Shown here: positions 1 to 12,957 of the stretch, piece by piece
Position numbering within the stretch: the stretch's first letter is position 1
How the letters are laid out: every line of letters starts with the position of its first letter
Source: Melanopsichium pennsylvanicum
Taxonomy: Eukaryota > Basidiomycota > Ustilaginomycetes > Ustilaginales
Reading direction: 5' to 3'
Length of the DNA: 28,829 bases
NCBI GenBank assembly: GCA_900208305.1
Contig: OAPG01000035.1
Coordinates: 1-28,829 of the forward strand
Notes under the pieces: generated by a model
Seen by the model: the letters and a program-made list of their open reading frames with translations, nothing else
Databases searched by the model: none
Told to the model about the DNA's origin: nothing
Translations under genes and position numbers: made by a program

Positions 1-4768
<4,768 letters not shown>

Positions 4769-4932
4769 TTAATCCTTCTAGTCTATTCACTTTTTTAGTA
4801 CCAATCTTTTTATTTATAGTGTTAATTATTTTTTACTCTTTAATTATAAGTTAACATCCTTTTTTTAGTAGCCAAAAAAGTATTCCGTATTTACTTAATT
4901 TTGGTATACCTATATATAGGTATATAATTACA

Positions 4933-5021
4933 CGGACAAAAGGAGATTCGAACTCCTAAGGAAGTTTTTTATATTCCAGACAATTAGCAATCGCCTACAC
5001 CTCGCCAATAGCGGTTTGTCC
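4933..5021 (-). tRNA. trnS(gcu): tRNA-Ser (GCU), left-arm copy
   Basis: This is the exact inverted copy of 17805-17893. It has acceptor GGACAAA/TTTGTCC, anticodon loop TTGCTAA (anticodon GCT), a long variable arm typical of serine tRNAs, and T arm AGGAG-TTCGAAT-CTCCT. Confidence 0.93.
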
Positions 5022-5060
5022 ATAAGTAACCTATATAAAGAAGGTATAAAAAGAAACTAT

Positions 5061-5100
5061 TTTAATTTAATTTAATTTAATTTAATTTAATTTAATTTAA
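5061..5100. repeat. Pentanucleotide microsatellite (TTTAA)8
   Basis: Eight uninterrupted TTTAA units begin 12 bases beyond the inner end of the left repeat arm. The right arm has no such tract at its boundary, so the tract belongs to the unique sequence. It may mark the recombination junction. Confidence 0.97.
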
Positions 5101-5156
5101 TCCCAGTACGAATAGAATTAATATATTAAAGTAAAGGGGTTAAAAATAAGTATTAA

Positions 5157-5261
5157 TTAATAAGGACTAATATCGAAAGCAATCAGAAGACTAGGTACTA
5201 GGATTAGTAGTGCGATAGCTATAGGAAGCATACCAGTCCAACAGAACGTCATAAGCCCATC
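5157..5261 (-). pseudogene. nad1: Displaced, diverged copy of the nad1 3' end
   Basis: Read on the minus strand, this gives about 34 codons ending in TAA that match the C-terminus of nad1. The copy reads MTFCWTGMLPIAIALL and ends in FDISPY; nad1 itself reads MVFCWTGLLPIAIALL and ends in FDISPY. Synonymous codons differ widely, so it is not a recent duplicate. It starts abruptly at the codon for the D of the nad1 motif RYDSLM. It lies downstream of nad1, with a decayed GIY-YIG gene and trnR between. I infer that it is the original nad1 end, pushed away by a mobile element that supplied the present one. Confidence 0.85.
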
Positions 5262-5313
5262 TAGATAAATTAATATAATCGTTTATTTACTCTTCAGCAA
5301 ATTGTAATAATTG

Positions 5314-5385
5314 AATAACTAAAGAGACTCGAACTCTTATCCATACTATCAGAAGTAGTAGACATTAGCATTATGTTATAGTTAG
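5314..5385 (-). tRNA. trnR(ucu): tRNA-Arg (UCU), probable
   Basis: On the minus strand the cloverleaf folds as follows: acceptor CTAACTA/TAGTTAT (first pair C-T mismatched), D stem ACAT/ATGT with a 7-nt loop lacking GG, anticodon stem TACTA/TAGTA, loop CTTCTGA (anticodon TCT), 5-nt variable region, and a perfect T arm AAGAG-TTCGAGT-CTCTT. It would read AGA/AGG codons, which are rare in the respiratory genes here. The mismatch and odd D loop lower certainty. Confidence 0.65.
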
Positions 5386-5454
5386 TTACAGTTTTATAAA
5401 AACTAGTAGCGCCAGCGCAGAAAGATCTACAAACCTTAAAAATAGGGGGGACTA

Positions 5455-6718
5455 CAAATTAGTAACTTTAGAAAAGATCCAACCTTTAATAATTGTACCT
5501 GAATCGAGCTATTTACGAAGTGTTTTTAGGCTAACACTTCGACCTTCGATATTATAAGTGTGCGCAGATGCGACTGTAATAGAAGGTACAACAGTTTCAG
5601 TATTATTAATAGTGTCTTTAATAAGCACTTTCATTGAATTTAATTTGTATTAAGACCCACACGTGATTCAACACGGTACTGATCGAATAGCTTTTTAAGC
5701 GCTTCAACAGGGATTAGATAAATTTTTGTATTCTCAGTAGGTCCGATTCGTGATACAGTATAGCGTCGGAATAGTTTAGTACCGGAAGAAAGAGACAACA
5801 CCAATACCAAGTTGACGAGCACCAACTGCAGCACTTGCAGCTTCAAATACTAGAACATCATCCAGGTAAAGATAAATTGGTTGAGACATACTCGTTACCA
5901 TTTTATTCCATTTTTCATAAGATAGTTCAGAATGATCTGTGTAAGGTCCTATGTTAGCTACTTTTACAGTATTAAGTGAAGGTTTCAGTGTTAGAATAAG
6001 ATACTGTAAAAGAATAATAATTTTACGAAGTTGATCAATACTAGCTTCTTTAATTTCTTTTAGTTGAACTAGTTCAACTAGATAAATTGTTAGGCTAAAA
6101 TTTTCTAGTCCATACTTAGACATATTAGAAATAATTGGACGTGTCTTATTTTTAGAAATGTCTTGTTTATAATTAGCAACACGTTTGGCTAGCTCAACAC
6201 TACTTCCAACATATTGTTCACCAGTTAGCATATTAGTCCAGATGTAAATACCAGCATATTTAGGTAGACCACTACGTTTACCAATTAGCTGATAAATATC
6301 CTTTTTATTTACCTCTTTTGTAATAGGATCACAATAATTTACTGTTTTAGGTTCAATACTAATAAGTTGTTCAAGTTATTCTGGTAGAACTCGATCGAAC
6401 TTACTAGGTAGAATCTTATTAAGTACATCCGTATCTGTATTATTACCGGAAGTAAGATACCGTCGTGCAATGAGATATGGGTTAGAAGTGTTTTCGTCCT
6501 AGATCTTTTTCTAGTACTTCAGACCAGAAATTCTCATTATTATCCTTTTCTTCTGCATCTTTCTTCTTTTTGTCTCCGGTATTATACCAAGCATAGCTAC
6601 CTACAATTATACTCATGCTGCTACTATTTGTATTAGAAGCTAGTTGATCAATTAGTAGACCTCCTTGAACAAGTAGAGTAATACAAATTAGAATAGAATA
6701 AATAGCAGTGCAACACAA
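5455..6718 (-). pseudogene. Decayed GIY-YIG homing endonuclease downstream of nad1
   Basis: This is one ancestral gene now split over several frames. In order on the minus strand: an N-terminal piece with one hydrophobic helix (6718-6482), a frameshift near 6490-6510, a TAA at 6376-6378, and a GIY-YIG core (GIYIWTNMLTGEQYVGSS, then KYGLENF). A second frameshift near 5790-5800 leads to a NUMOD-like C-terminus (TVSRIGPTENTKIYLIP). A last piece from ATG 5634 contains TLRK, then TAG at 5509-5511, then LDSGTIIKGWIFS. Where the family has E in LEQY, this copy reads LLQY, so the catalytic glutamate is gone. The remains at 11227-12224 share this order and several motifs. It lies between nad1 and the displaced nad1 end, consistent with a gene-end-replacing mobile element. 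Confidence 0.8.
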
Positions 6719-6732
6719 ATCTTTAGAAAAAT

Positions 6733-6772
6733 GGTAATTCGGTAGGACAAAACAGGAATGGCTACTAGTAGA
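6733..6772 (-). pseudogene. nad2: Short stray copy of the nad2 5' end
   Basis: About 38 of 40 bases on the minus strand match nad2 codons at 8917-8957 (LVAIPV-SYRIT). The match is on the strand opposite to the real gene. It directly precedes the N-terminal fragment of the decayed GIY-YIG gene. It looks like a relic of recombination between the nad2 start and this region. Confidence 0.7.
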
Positions 6773-6992
6773 TGTAGAAATGAATTTACGTTTACCATAC
6801 CTATATTAATATCCATTAAAGTTGTACATTCTGGTAAATATAAATTCTTACCTTTTTTTACTATAATAATAAAACAGGGATTAAAAAATTACTATAATGG
6901 TGAAAAAAGAAATAAATTCTCTAGTCCTACTAAAATTATTATACTAATATAAGTAACCGTGTGGCGCGCAAGGGGGAAAATAGTTATTATTT

Positions 6993-7988
6993 TTAATAAG
7001 GGCTAATATCGAATGCAATTAGTAGACTTGGTACTAGGATTAGAAGAGCGATAGCAATTGGTAGAAGTCCAGTCCAACAGAATACCATTAGTGAATCGTA
7101 CCGCATTCGAGGCAGTGTAGCTCGAATCCATACAAATAGGAACATAATTAGAACTGCTTTTACAGCTAGAGCAATACTTTGTAGGTTAATAAATGAATCT
7201 TCAGCAAATAGTACTTGAGGTGACATGTTATATCCACCAAGGAATAGAATTGCTGTGAAAGTAGACATTAGAACAATACTTCCATACTCTGCTAGGAAGA
7301 AAAATACAAAGATCATACCTGAGTGCTCTGTCATGAAACCAGCAACTAGCTCAGATTCAGCTTCTGGAAGATCGAATGGTGTACGGTTTGTTTCAGCAAG
7401 TGCGGAAATAAAGAATAGAATAAAGATAGGTAGTAGAGGTATAATATACCATACACTTTGTTGAGCTTCAATAATTTCTGTAATATTGAATGTACCACAA
7501 AGTAGAATTACAGTTAGTACAGCAGCACTATAAATTAGTTCGTAACTAATCATTTGAGCTGTAGATCGTAGAGAACCTAGGAAAGCATATTTAGAATTAG
7601 CTGACCATCCTGCAAATAGGATACCATATACACCAATACTTGAAAGGGCTAGAGAGTAAAGAATACCTAGTGAAAAATCACTAAGAGCTAGACCAGGACC
7701 TAGAGGAATAACACCCCAACCTAGTAGACTAAAAATTAGTGTTACCATAGGAGCTAGAAAGAATAGACTTTTTGTAGCTTGTGATGGAATAACTTGCTCT
7801 TTAATTACCAGTTTTAGAGCATCTGCAAATGGTTGTAGTAGAGCATAGTATCCAACAACATTAGGTCCAATTCGTCGTTGCATTGATCCCATTACTTTTC
7901 GTTCAATTACTGTCATAAAAGCAACACTTAGTAGAATTGGAACAAGAACTACTAGAATCTCTAGTAGATTATATAGAATTGAAAGCAT
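6993..7988 (-). CDS. nad1: NADH dehydrogenase subunit 1
   Basis: This encodes a 331-residue core membrane subunit of complex I, which helps form the quinone site and a proton path in the inner membrane. The sequence carries family hallmarks: [16 protein letters not shown] in the first loop, ADALKL, AETNRTPFDLPEAESELVAG in the quinone-site loop, and the C-terminal FCWTGLLPIA. Length is typical. It starts at ATG 7988 inside a 462-bp inverted repeat shared with the chimeric frame at 14944, so both share leader DNA. It ends with TAA after FDISPY. Leucine is written CTA/CTT/CTG, and I met no TTA codon in it. A second, diverged copy of its last ~34 codons lies at 5157-5261, suggesting that the current 3' end was brought by a mobile element. 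Confidence 0.98.
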   Translation of the reverse strand: MLSILYNLLEILVVLVPILLSVAFMTVIERKVMGSMQRRIGPNVVGYYALLQPFADALKLVIKEQVIPSQATKSLFFLAPMVTLIFSLLGWGVIPLGPGLALSDFSLGILYSLALSSIGVYGILFAGWSANSKYAFLGSLRSTAQMISYELIYSAAVLTVILLCGTFNITEIIEAQQSVWYIIPLLPIFILFFISALAETNRTPFDLPEAESELVAGFMTEHSGMIFVFFFLAEYGSIVLMSTFTAILFLGGYNMSPQVLFAEDSFINLQSIALAVKAVLIMFLFVWIRATLPRMRYDSLMVFCWTGLLPIAIALLILVPSLLIAFDISPY

Positions 7989-8284
7989 TTTTAAGTTTTA
8001 TTTTACTGCGTTACTAATTTTACTAATTACTAATCTAATATCTAGATTATTTAAAGTAAATACGCACGTTAATAAATCTATACTTAATTACCGCCCGTGC
8101 GCAAGCGCAGCGCAAGCGCAAAATGTAGACTAAATTGCGCGCGAGCTCTTAGATAGATTAATCTATTTTATTATAGACTAACCTACTATATTAATTTCTC
8201 TTTTATTTAAATGAAAGTAATAAGTATAGATAGGAGTAAATCAAAAAGAGTAAGAGTAAGTACTCTATCCTATACAAGAATAGG
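7823..8284. repeat. Inner inverted repeat, left copy (462 bp)
   Basis: Reverse complement of 14648-15109 (positions sum to 22932, no indels). Three mismatches were noticed: 7874/15058 (changes Arg to Gln in nad1 residues), 8144/14788 and 8236/14696. It covers the nad1 upstream region and its first ~55 codons and includes one GC-rich palindrome. Confidence 0.95.
8091..8120. repeat. GC-rich palindromic cluster (family A)
   Basis: This contains the reverse complement of a core reading GCGCTTGCGCTGCGCTTGC flanked by CCGCCCG. The same core recurs at 12507, 12644, 14812, 16993 and 27871, always in AT-rich spacer. It resembles yeast mtDNA GC clusters and the Allomyces double-hairpin elements. Confidence 0.85.
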
Positions 8285-8893
8285 GTCGCGCCAGCGCATT
8301 CATTTTTTGATTAGATAGTTTAATTAAATAGATCTTCCGAAAGCCTAAATAGCAAATTTTAAGTAGTTAACAAGAAGATTAAAAGTATACAGATCGCAAC
8401 ACCTGTAAATACATGTGTATATATCTCACTGTTTAATTTTATATGCTTGTTTTCCTTCGGGAAACAGGGAAATTTATTTATGTGTAGTTAATATTAATAA
8501 ATTAACTATTTTTAAGTAAGATATATAATTATCCTCTTGAAAAAAAGAGGCGTAAGGAGGGGTAAATAATAAATAAGCTTGGCTACCGATTCATGCTAGG
8601 TATTTTTCAGGTGTTACAGCTTCTATTATTACAAGCGTTTACTATATAGTATAGGTATACTAATTATTATATAAAAATTAGTATAATATGTATAAATAAA
8701 GATTATACCCTGTACTGCTACACATTTTTACTATTTAATTATAGTAAACGCCATTCTTTATAAAAAAGAGAGTTTATTAGGACTAAGTTTCTGTTTTTGT
8801 AGAACATATGAAATTATAAATTGTGATTTAGTAGTAAAATAAATAATAATTTACTATAAAATTAATGGGATTTATTATAAAGTAGTAGTCGTA
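8285..8893. other. Spacer between divergent nad1 and nad2
   Basis: I see no gene here. It is AT-rich and holds a CGCGCCAGCGCA-type GC cluster near 8286, and a hairpin at 8449-8465 (CCTTCGGG apex) that also occurs inside the intron 1 endonuclease gene. As the gap between divergently read genes, it probably contains promoters, but I recognise no conserved promoter motif. Confidence 0.6.
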
Positions 8894-10507
8894 ATGCTTT
8901 CAATTGGTCTAATTTCACTACTAGTAGCCATTCCTGTTTTCTCCTACCGAATTACTCCTAGTCTATTTAATCGAATTACATCTGTAGTTCTAATCTATTC
9001 TGCTCTACTGGCTTTTAATGGTCTACATATTGAGTCACTAGCTTCCGGAGTAGGTATCTACAGTGGACTATTCCATGTAACAACAGTATCAGTAGCTATT
9101 GAAGGATTTCTACTTTTCACTGGTGCTCTAATTCTACTAGGTTGGGGTCCAGTTACAGATAAAACGATTGTACGATCAAGTACAACAGTAGTTCCAACAA
9201 TTAGTGAGTATTCACTAATGATTCTATTTACATCTATGGGTGCTACACTACTACTAAGTAGTTCTGATCTAGTAAGTATGTATCTAAGTATTGAGCTACA
9301 AAGTTTTGCTGTTTATATTCTAGCAACACTTTACCGAGATTCAGAATCTGCAACAAGTGCTGGTCTTAAATACTTTCTACTAGGTGGTCTATCATCAGCC
9401 CTAATTCTACTAGGTACAGCACTAATTTATAGTTATACAGGTCTTACACAATTTGAAAGTATTTATACTCTAGTACAAGTAACAGGATCAGATTATATAG
9501 CTTATAGTGCTGTTTATAGTGGTGGTGTTACATGTGGACTACTTCTAATTGGTATTGGATTCCTATTTAAAGTAGCAGCAGCTCCACTACATAATTGGGG
9601 ACCAGATGTATATGATGGTGTACCAACCATTGTAACATCTTGGCTAACAACAATGCCAAAAATTTCCATCTTTGTATTTCTTCTAGAACTACAATCAGGA
9701 CTAGAAGGTAGTTTTGAATCACTAAGTGTTCTTATTAGTGATGATACATCTATTAATATTTGGAAAAATCTACTACTTATTGCTAGTGTTCTAAGTCTTA
9801 TTATCGGTACAGTAGTTGGACTTAGTCAATATCGTATTAAACGACTTCTAGCATATAGTACTATTAGTCACGTAGGATTTCTACTACTAGCTCTATCAAT
9901 TAATACTGAAGAATCAATTGAATCATTCCTATTCTATCTAATTCAATACTCACTTACAAATGTAAACACATTCCTAATTCTTCTAGCATTTGGATACATT
10001 ATGAGCACAAGTAAATCATACCTAGTTTCAAATCGTGCTACTAATAAACAATCAGTTAATAGTACAGACATTCAGTTTATTGATCAACTTAAAGGTCAAT
10101 TTAAGGAAAATCCTCTACTAGGACTAAGTCTTGCTCTTTGTCTATTCTCTATGGCAGGTATTCCACCACTAATTGGATTTTTTGCAAAACAAATGGTTCT
10201 ATATTCAAGTACTCACGGTGGTTACTATTTTGTATCTATTATAGCAATTCTAGTAAGTGTAATTAGTGCATCTTACTATCTAAAAATTATTCGAGTTATC
10301 TACTTCGATAGTCAAGATACTCAAACTGAGGTAGTATATACTGATAGTACTCTAAATACACAAGATACTAATACTACTCAAACAATTACTAACGTACATA
10401 GTCTACTAATTTCTAGTCTTACTATGATTATCGTACTATTTGTACTTCAACCATCAATCCTACTAAATAGCTGTCATATTCTAGCTCTATCACTATTCTA
10501 TTACTAA
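8894..10507 (+). CDS. nad2: NADH dehydrogenase subunit 2
   Basis: This encodes a 537-residue antiporter-like proton-pumping subunit of complex I. It has many hydrophobic helices and the family motifs [38 protein letters not shown] (here [14 protein letters not shown]), [31 protein letters not shown] and [15 protein letters not shown]. Length suits fungal nad2. The stop TAA (10505-10507) shares its last base with the ATG of nad3, the overlap commonly seen for this pair in fungi, so the two are surely co-transcribed. Leucine codons are mostly CTA/CTT. Confidence 0.98.
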   Translation: MLSIGLISLLVAIPVFSYRITPSLFNRITSVVLIYSALLAFNGLHIESLASGVGIYSGLFHVTTVSVAIEGFLLFTGALILLGWGPVTDKTIVRSSTTVVPTISEYSLMILFTSMGATLLLSSSDLVSMYLSIELQSFAVYILATLYRDSESATSAGLKYFLLGGLSSALILLGTALIYSYTGLTQFESIYTLVQVTGSDYIAYSAVYSGGVTCGLLLIGIGFLFKVAAAPLHNWGPDVYDGVPTIVTSWLTTMPKISIFVFLLELQSGLEGSFESLSVLISDDTSINIWKNLLLIASVLSLIIGTVVGLSQYRIKRLLAYSTISHVGFLLLALSINTEESIESFLFYLIQYSLTNVNTFLILLAFGYIMSTSKSYLVSNRATNKQSVNSTDIQFIDQLKGQFKENPLLGLSLALCLFSMAGIPPLIGFFAKQMVLYSSTHGGYYFVSIIAILVSVISASYYLKIIRVIYFDSQDTQTEVVYTDSTLNTQDTNTTQTITNVHSLLISSLTMIIVLFVLQPSILLNSCHILALSLFYY

Positions 10508-11226
10508 TGAACACAATTACACTATTTTTTATTTTTATCCCTATTCTAGCAGTTATTCTTCTATTTGCTAACCTTCTACTAGCTGTTCACCGACCTGATT
10601 CAGAAAAAGTTACACCATATGAATGTGGTTTTAGTCCAGTATATGGTCAAACACGAAACCCTTTCTCTATTCAATTTTATCTAGTAGGTATTCTATTCCT
10701 AGTATTTGATATTGAACTCCTAATGACTTACCCATTTGCCGTAAATCTTTACCAGACAAGTGCTTATGGGTTCTGGATCTTTGTTATCTTTTTCCTAGTA
10801 CTTACTGTTGGTTTCATTTACGAGTTTGGAACAGGAGCTCTATACTTCACAGATAAACGATCTTCAATTAACAATGTTGATGTTGTTAAGTCTAATACTT
10901 CCCCTTTTACTAATAAAAACGATCTTATTCTACCAGTTAAAAAATTAGTAAAAGTGAAAGTAACAATTCACTTCGTTAGAGGTAGAAAAAAAGAAAAATC
11001 AACTTATCTATCTGATGCCTACGAAAAGGATCTAGGACAATCTACTGAGAATGTGCACCTAAAAGCACAATGTCATATTCAGAGTGGTAACCCTACTGAT
11101 CAGACAACTATCAATGAGGTGCAAAAAGCTTTTCATTCTATCCCGCCGGTAGGCACTCAGGAAGAACTAGATAAACTAGCTAGTATTTCATCCAGTACAA
11201 TTCTTCTTTCAGACAGCATTAGTTAA
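10507..11226 (+). CDS. nad3: NADH dehydrogenase subunit 3 with in-frame endonuclease-derived extension
   Basis: Residues 1 to ~127 are nad3, a small complex I membrane subunit: the quinone-site loop VTPYECGF, the [14 protein letters not shown] helix and the terminal [16 protein letters not shown]. There is no stop at the usual place. The frame runs on for ~112 polar residues rich in K, S and T, ending at TAA 11224. That extension uses AGA and TTA codons that nad3 avoids. It contains [10 protein letters not shown], similar to EKDLGRKHF in the N-terminal part of the GIY-YIG relic near nad1. I infer that the extension is the start of a GIY-YIG element fused to nad3. Whether the extra residues are kept, cleaved or removed by RNA processing is unknown. 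Confidence 0.92.
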   Translation: MNTITLFFIFIPILAVILLFANLLLAVHRPDSEKVTPYECGFSPVYGQTRNPFSIQFYLVGILFLVFDIELLMTYPFAVNLYQTSAYGFWIFVIFFLVLTVGFIYEFGTGALYFTDKRSSINNVDVVKSNTSPFTNKNDLILPVKKLVKVKVTIHFVRGRKKEKSTYLSDAYEKDLGQSTENVHLKAQCHIQSGNPTDQTTINEVQKAFHSIPPVGTQEELDKLASISSSTILLSDSIS

Positions 11227-12224
11227 ATCCGAAAAGCATTTCAAGCTATTGTAGGAGTTGGACGTAGCAAACTTGTATCTAATAAACGTGTTTATGGTGT
11301 TTACGTATTCACTAACCTAATCAAAAATGATCAACTAGTTGGTAGCAGTATGAGTCTCTCTGTTCGACTAGTACATTATTTTAAACCTAGCACTCTAGCC
11401 ACTAGTTCACGTTATTTTGTTTTTACATCTAACACTATACAAATATTCCGATTTTTAGCTAGAGATTTCTATTTTTGTTAAAAATGGAATGGTTATGCAG
11501 TAGAAGATATTACTAAACTGCAAAGTCTTGTACTGTGTCTGAAACAATATTCTATTTTCACTCTTAATAGTACACTTAATACAATGAAAGTTGATGGTGT
11601 TACACCAGTGAAAAAGTGAAAAGTAGTATTATTAAAGCTAACTCTGTCCCTGTCTATGTTTATGTGAATGATATTCTTATTTATATTAGTTCTAGTGCAG
11701 CTCAACTATAACTGAAACAGATATCTCTCGAGCAACAATTAGTCTAGCAACGGCTAACCCTAACCGTCTTGTTTTTTATTCTTTATCACTCAGCAGGCTC
11801 ACACTCAATCAATTCTTTCTACTTGTGTTCTACTATCTACAGAAGAATTTGTAGACCTAGTTAAAGAAGCTCGATCTATTTTTACTAAATCACCCAAACC
11901 ACATCTAACACCGGAAAACCGTCTAGCAGTAAAATCACAGAAGATTAAGATTGGGGCCTTCGACCGCCGAAGGAAAAAATAGGAAACAGGGAAAACTTAT
12001 TACAAAGAAAGTATTTATCAAATGAATCCGTTTACACGAACACTAGGTCCCACAAAATATGTTAGTATGGATACTATTCGTAAATGTATATCTAAGGGAA
12101 CAACATATAAAGGATGGAAATTCTCTAGTACTCCTCAGGCCAATTATTATAACATATCCTTATGCAATGAACCTTTCCCAAACAAGCACTTATGGATGCG
12201 GATGAAAATCCGCCGAAGGCTTCC
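11227..12224 (+). pseudogene. Decayed GIY-YIG homing endonuclease downstream of nad3
   Basis: In the same frame as nad3, past the TAA at 11224, the sequence reads RVYGVYVFTNLIKNDQLVGS, a GIY-YIG core. Another in-frame TAA follows near 11480, then LCLKQYSIFTLNSTLNTMKV, where the family's catalytic E of LEQY is replaced by K. A frameshift near 11620 moves to SVPVYVYVNDILIYISSSAAQ (like QPIYLYLDDVLVF in the nad1 relic). A last piece (12022-12160) has TIRKCISKGTTYKGWKFSS, a NUMOD-like DNA-binding motif. GC-rich insertions lie near 11140, 11955 and 12200. Domain order matches the relic by nad1, so the two are related elements. It is now non-functional as an endonuclease. Confidence 0.8.
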
Positions 12225-12321
12225 TGGTACTTACTGTTGGTTTTGTTTACGAGTTTAATTCAGGTGCTCTATACTTTACTTTACAGATAAACGAAGCTCT
12301 ATCCGTGTTGAAAAACCATAA
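12225..12321 (+). pseudogene. nad3: Displaced, frameshifted copy of the nad3 3' end
   Basis: The bases match nad3 from 10795: both begin CTRGTACTTACTGTTGGTTT and continue through YEF, GALYF and TDKRSS. This copy has an extra four bases in a TACTTTACTTTACAG stretch that breaks the frame. Allowing for that, it reads TDKRSSIRVEKP and then TAA, a normal nad3 ending. I infer that it is the original 3' end, displaced by the GIY-YIG element. Confidence 0.87.
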
Positions 12322-12506
12322 TTTTAGCTTTTCTTCCCTCTCCTTATAAAATATTCTATTTTATTAGCATTCTGCGCTGGCGCGACTAATTTTAATAAAT
12401 AAAAAAACCTATCTTTTTATTGGCGCCCTCTTACCTGCTGCCCGCCGCTAGAAAATTTTATAAAGGGGTTTTTTTAATCTACATAATAAAAGATAGGACA
12501 AAAGAT

Positions 12507-12537
12507 TGCGCTTGCGCTGCGCTTGCGCGCGGGCGGT
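12507..12537. repeat. GC-rich palindromic cluster (family A)
   Basis: Same core as at 8091, in plus orientation, followed by GCGCGGGCGGT. It lies in the spacer before nad4. Confidence 0.85.
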
Positions 12538-12643
12538 AAATCTTTCTATTTTTTATTAATTTCCTTATTTTATGTATTGTATAGGTATACTTATGCTTTT
12601 ATTATATTACTATATTTATTATATAAGTTAGAAAATAAATGAT

Positions 12644-12669
12644 TGCGCTTGCGCTGCGCTTGCGCACGG
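12644..12669. repeat. GC-rich palindromic cluster (family A)
   Basis: Same core, followed by GCACGGT. It is the second copy in this spacer, 107 bases after the first; both are preceded by GATTG. Confidence 0.85.
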
Positions 12670-12957
12670 TTATCAATTTATAGCCGTCGTAAAATGGAGT
12701 AGCGCCTATAATACTCTTTTTTATTGGGGCGGGCTTAGATAACTTATGCTATAAACTTTCGGGGGGGGCTGCGGTAGGCAGCAGTCGTAGGTATAAATTA
12801 TATTAAGTATCCTCCGACTAATAAATAAAAAGTACTGTTCTCTGCGCCCGCGCCCAGCAGAACAGAAAATAATAAAAGAGATAAGGGATAAAAAAAGAAT
12901 ATACTTTTTATTAGCCCATAAAGAAGGACATCAACAATAAAAAAATGAAAAAAGAAA

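Larger units (their letters stand above)
12322..12957. other. Spacer between the nad3 region and nad4
   Basis: No gene or tRNA is seen. It is AT-rich and loaded with GC clusters: a CTGCGCTGGCGCGACT type near 12370, family A copies at 12507 and 12644, and other G/C runs at 12421-12450, 12726 and 12763-12780. Confidence 0.6.

Noticed and set aside
5509..5511. TAG read as leucine, as in some chytrid mitochondria
   Set aside because: Leu would fit the NUMOD-like motif here, but this is a single case inside a gene already carrying other breaks, and no intact gene in the window needs it.
5640..6231. Two separate small genes suggested by overlapping frames
   Set aside because: They are adjacent pieces of one frameshifted GIY-YIG relic; neither makes sense alone.
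6758..6952. Plus-strand frame of 64 codons
   Set aside because: It is a low-complexity AT-rich shadow antisense to the nad2 fragment and spacer.
7225..7464. Plus-strand frame of 79 codons
   Set aside because: It is antisense to the conserved nad1 coding sequence and has no family features.
8566..8660. Possible tRNA or structured RNA in the nad1-nad2 spacer
   Set aside because: I could not form an acceptor stem and a T arm together.
11493..11705. Minus-strand frame of 70 codons
   Set aside because: It is antisense to the GIY-YIG relic with no domain.
12225..12321. Spliced second exon of nad3 behind a group I intron
   Set aside because: The upstream nad3 already contains the same C-terminus, the downstream copy is frameshifted, and I see no group I core element (such as AGATATAGTCC) before it.
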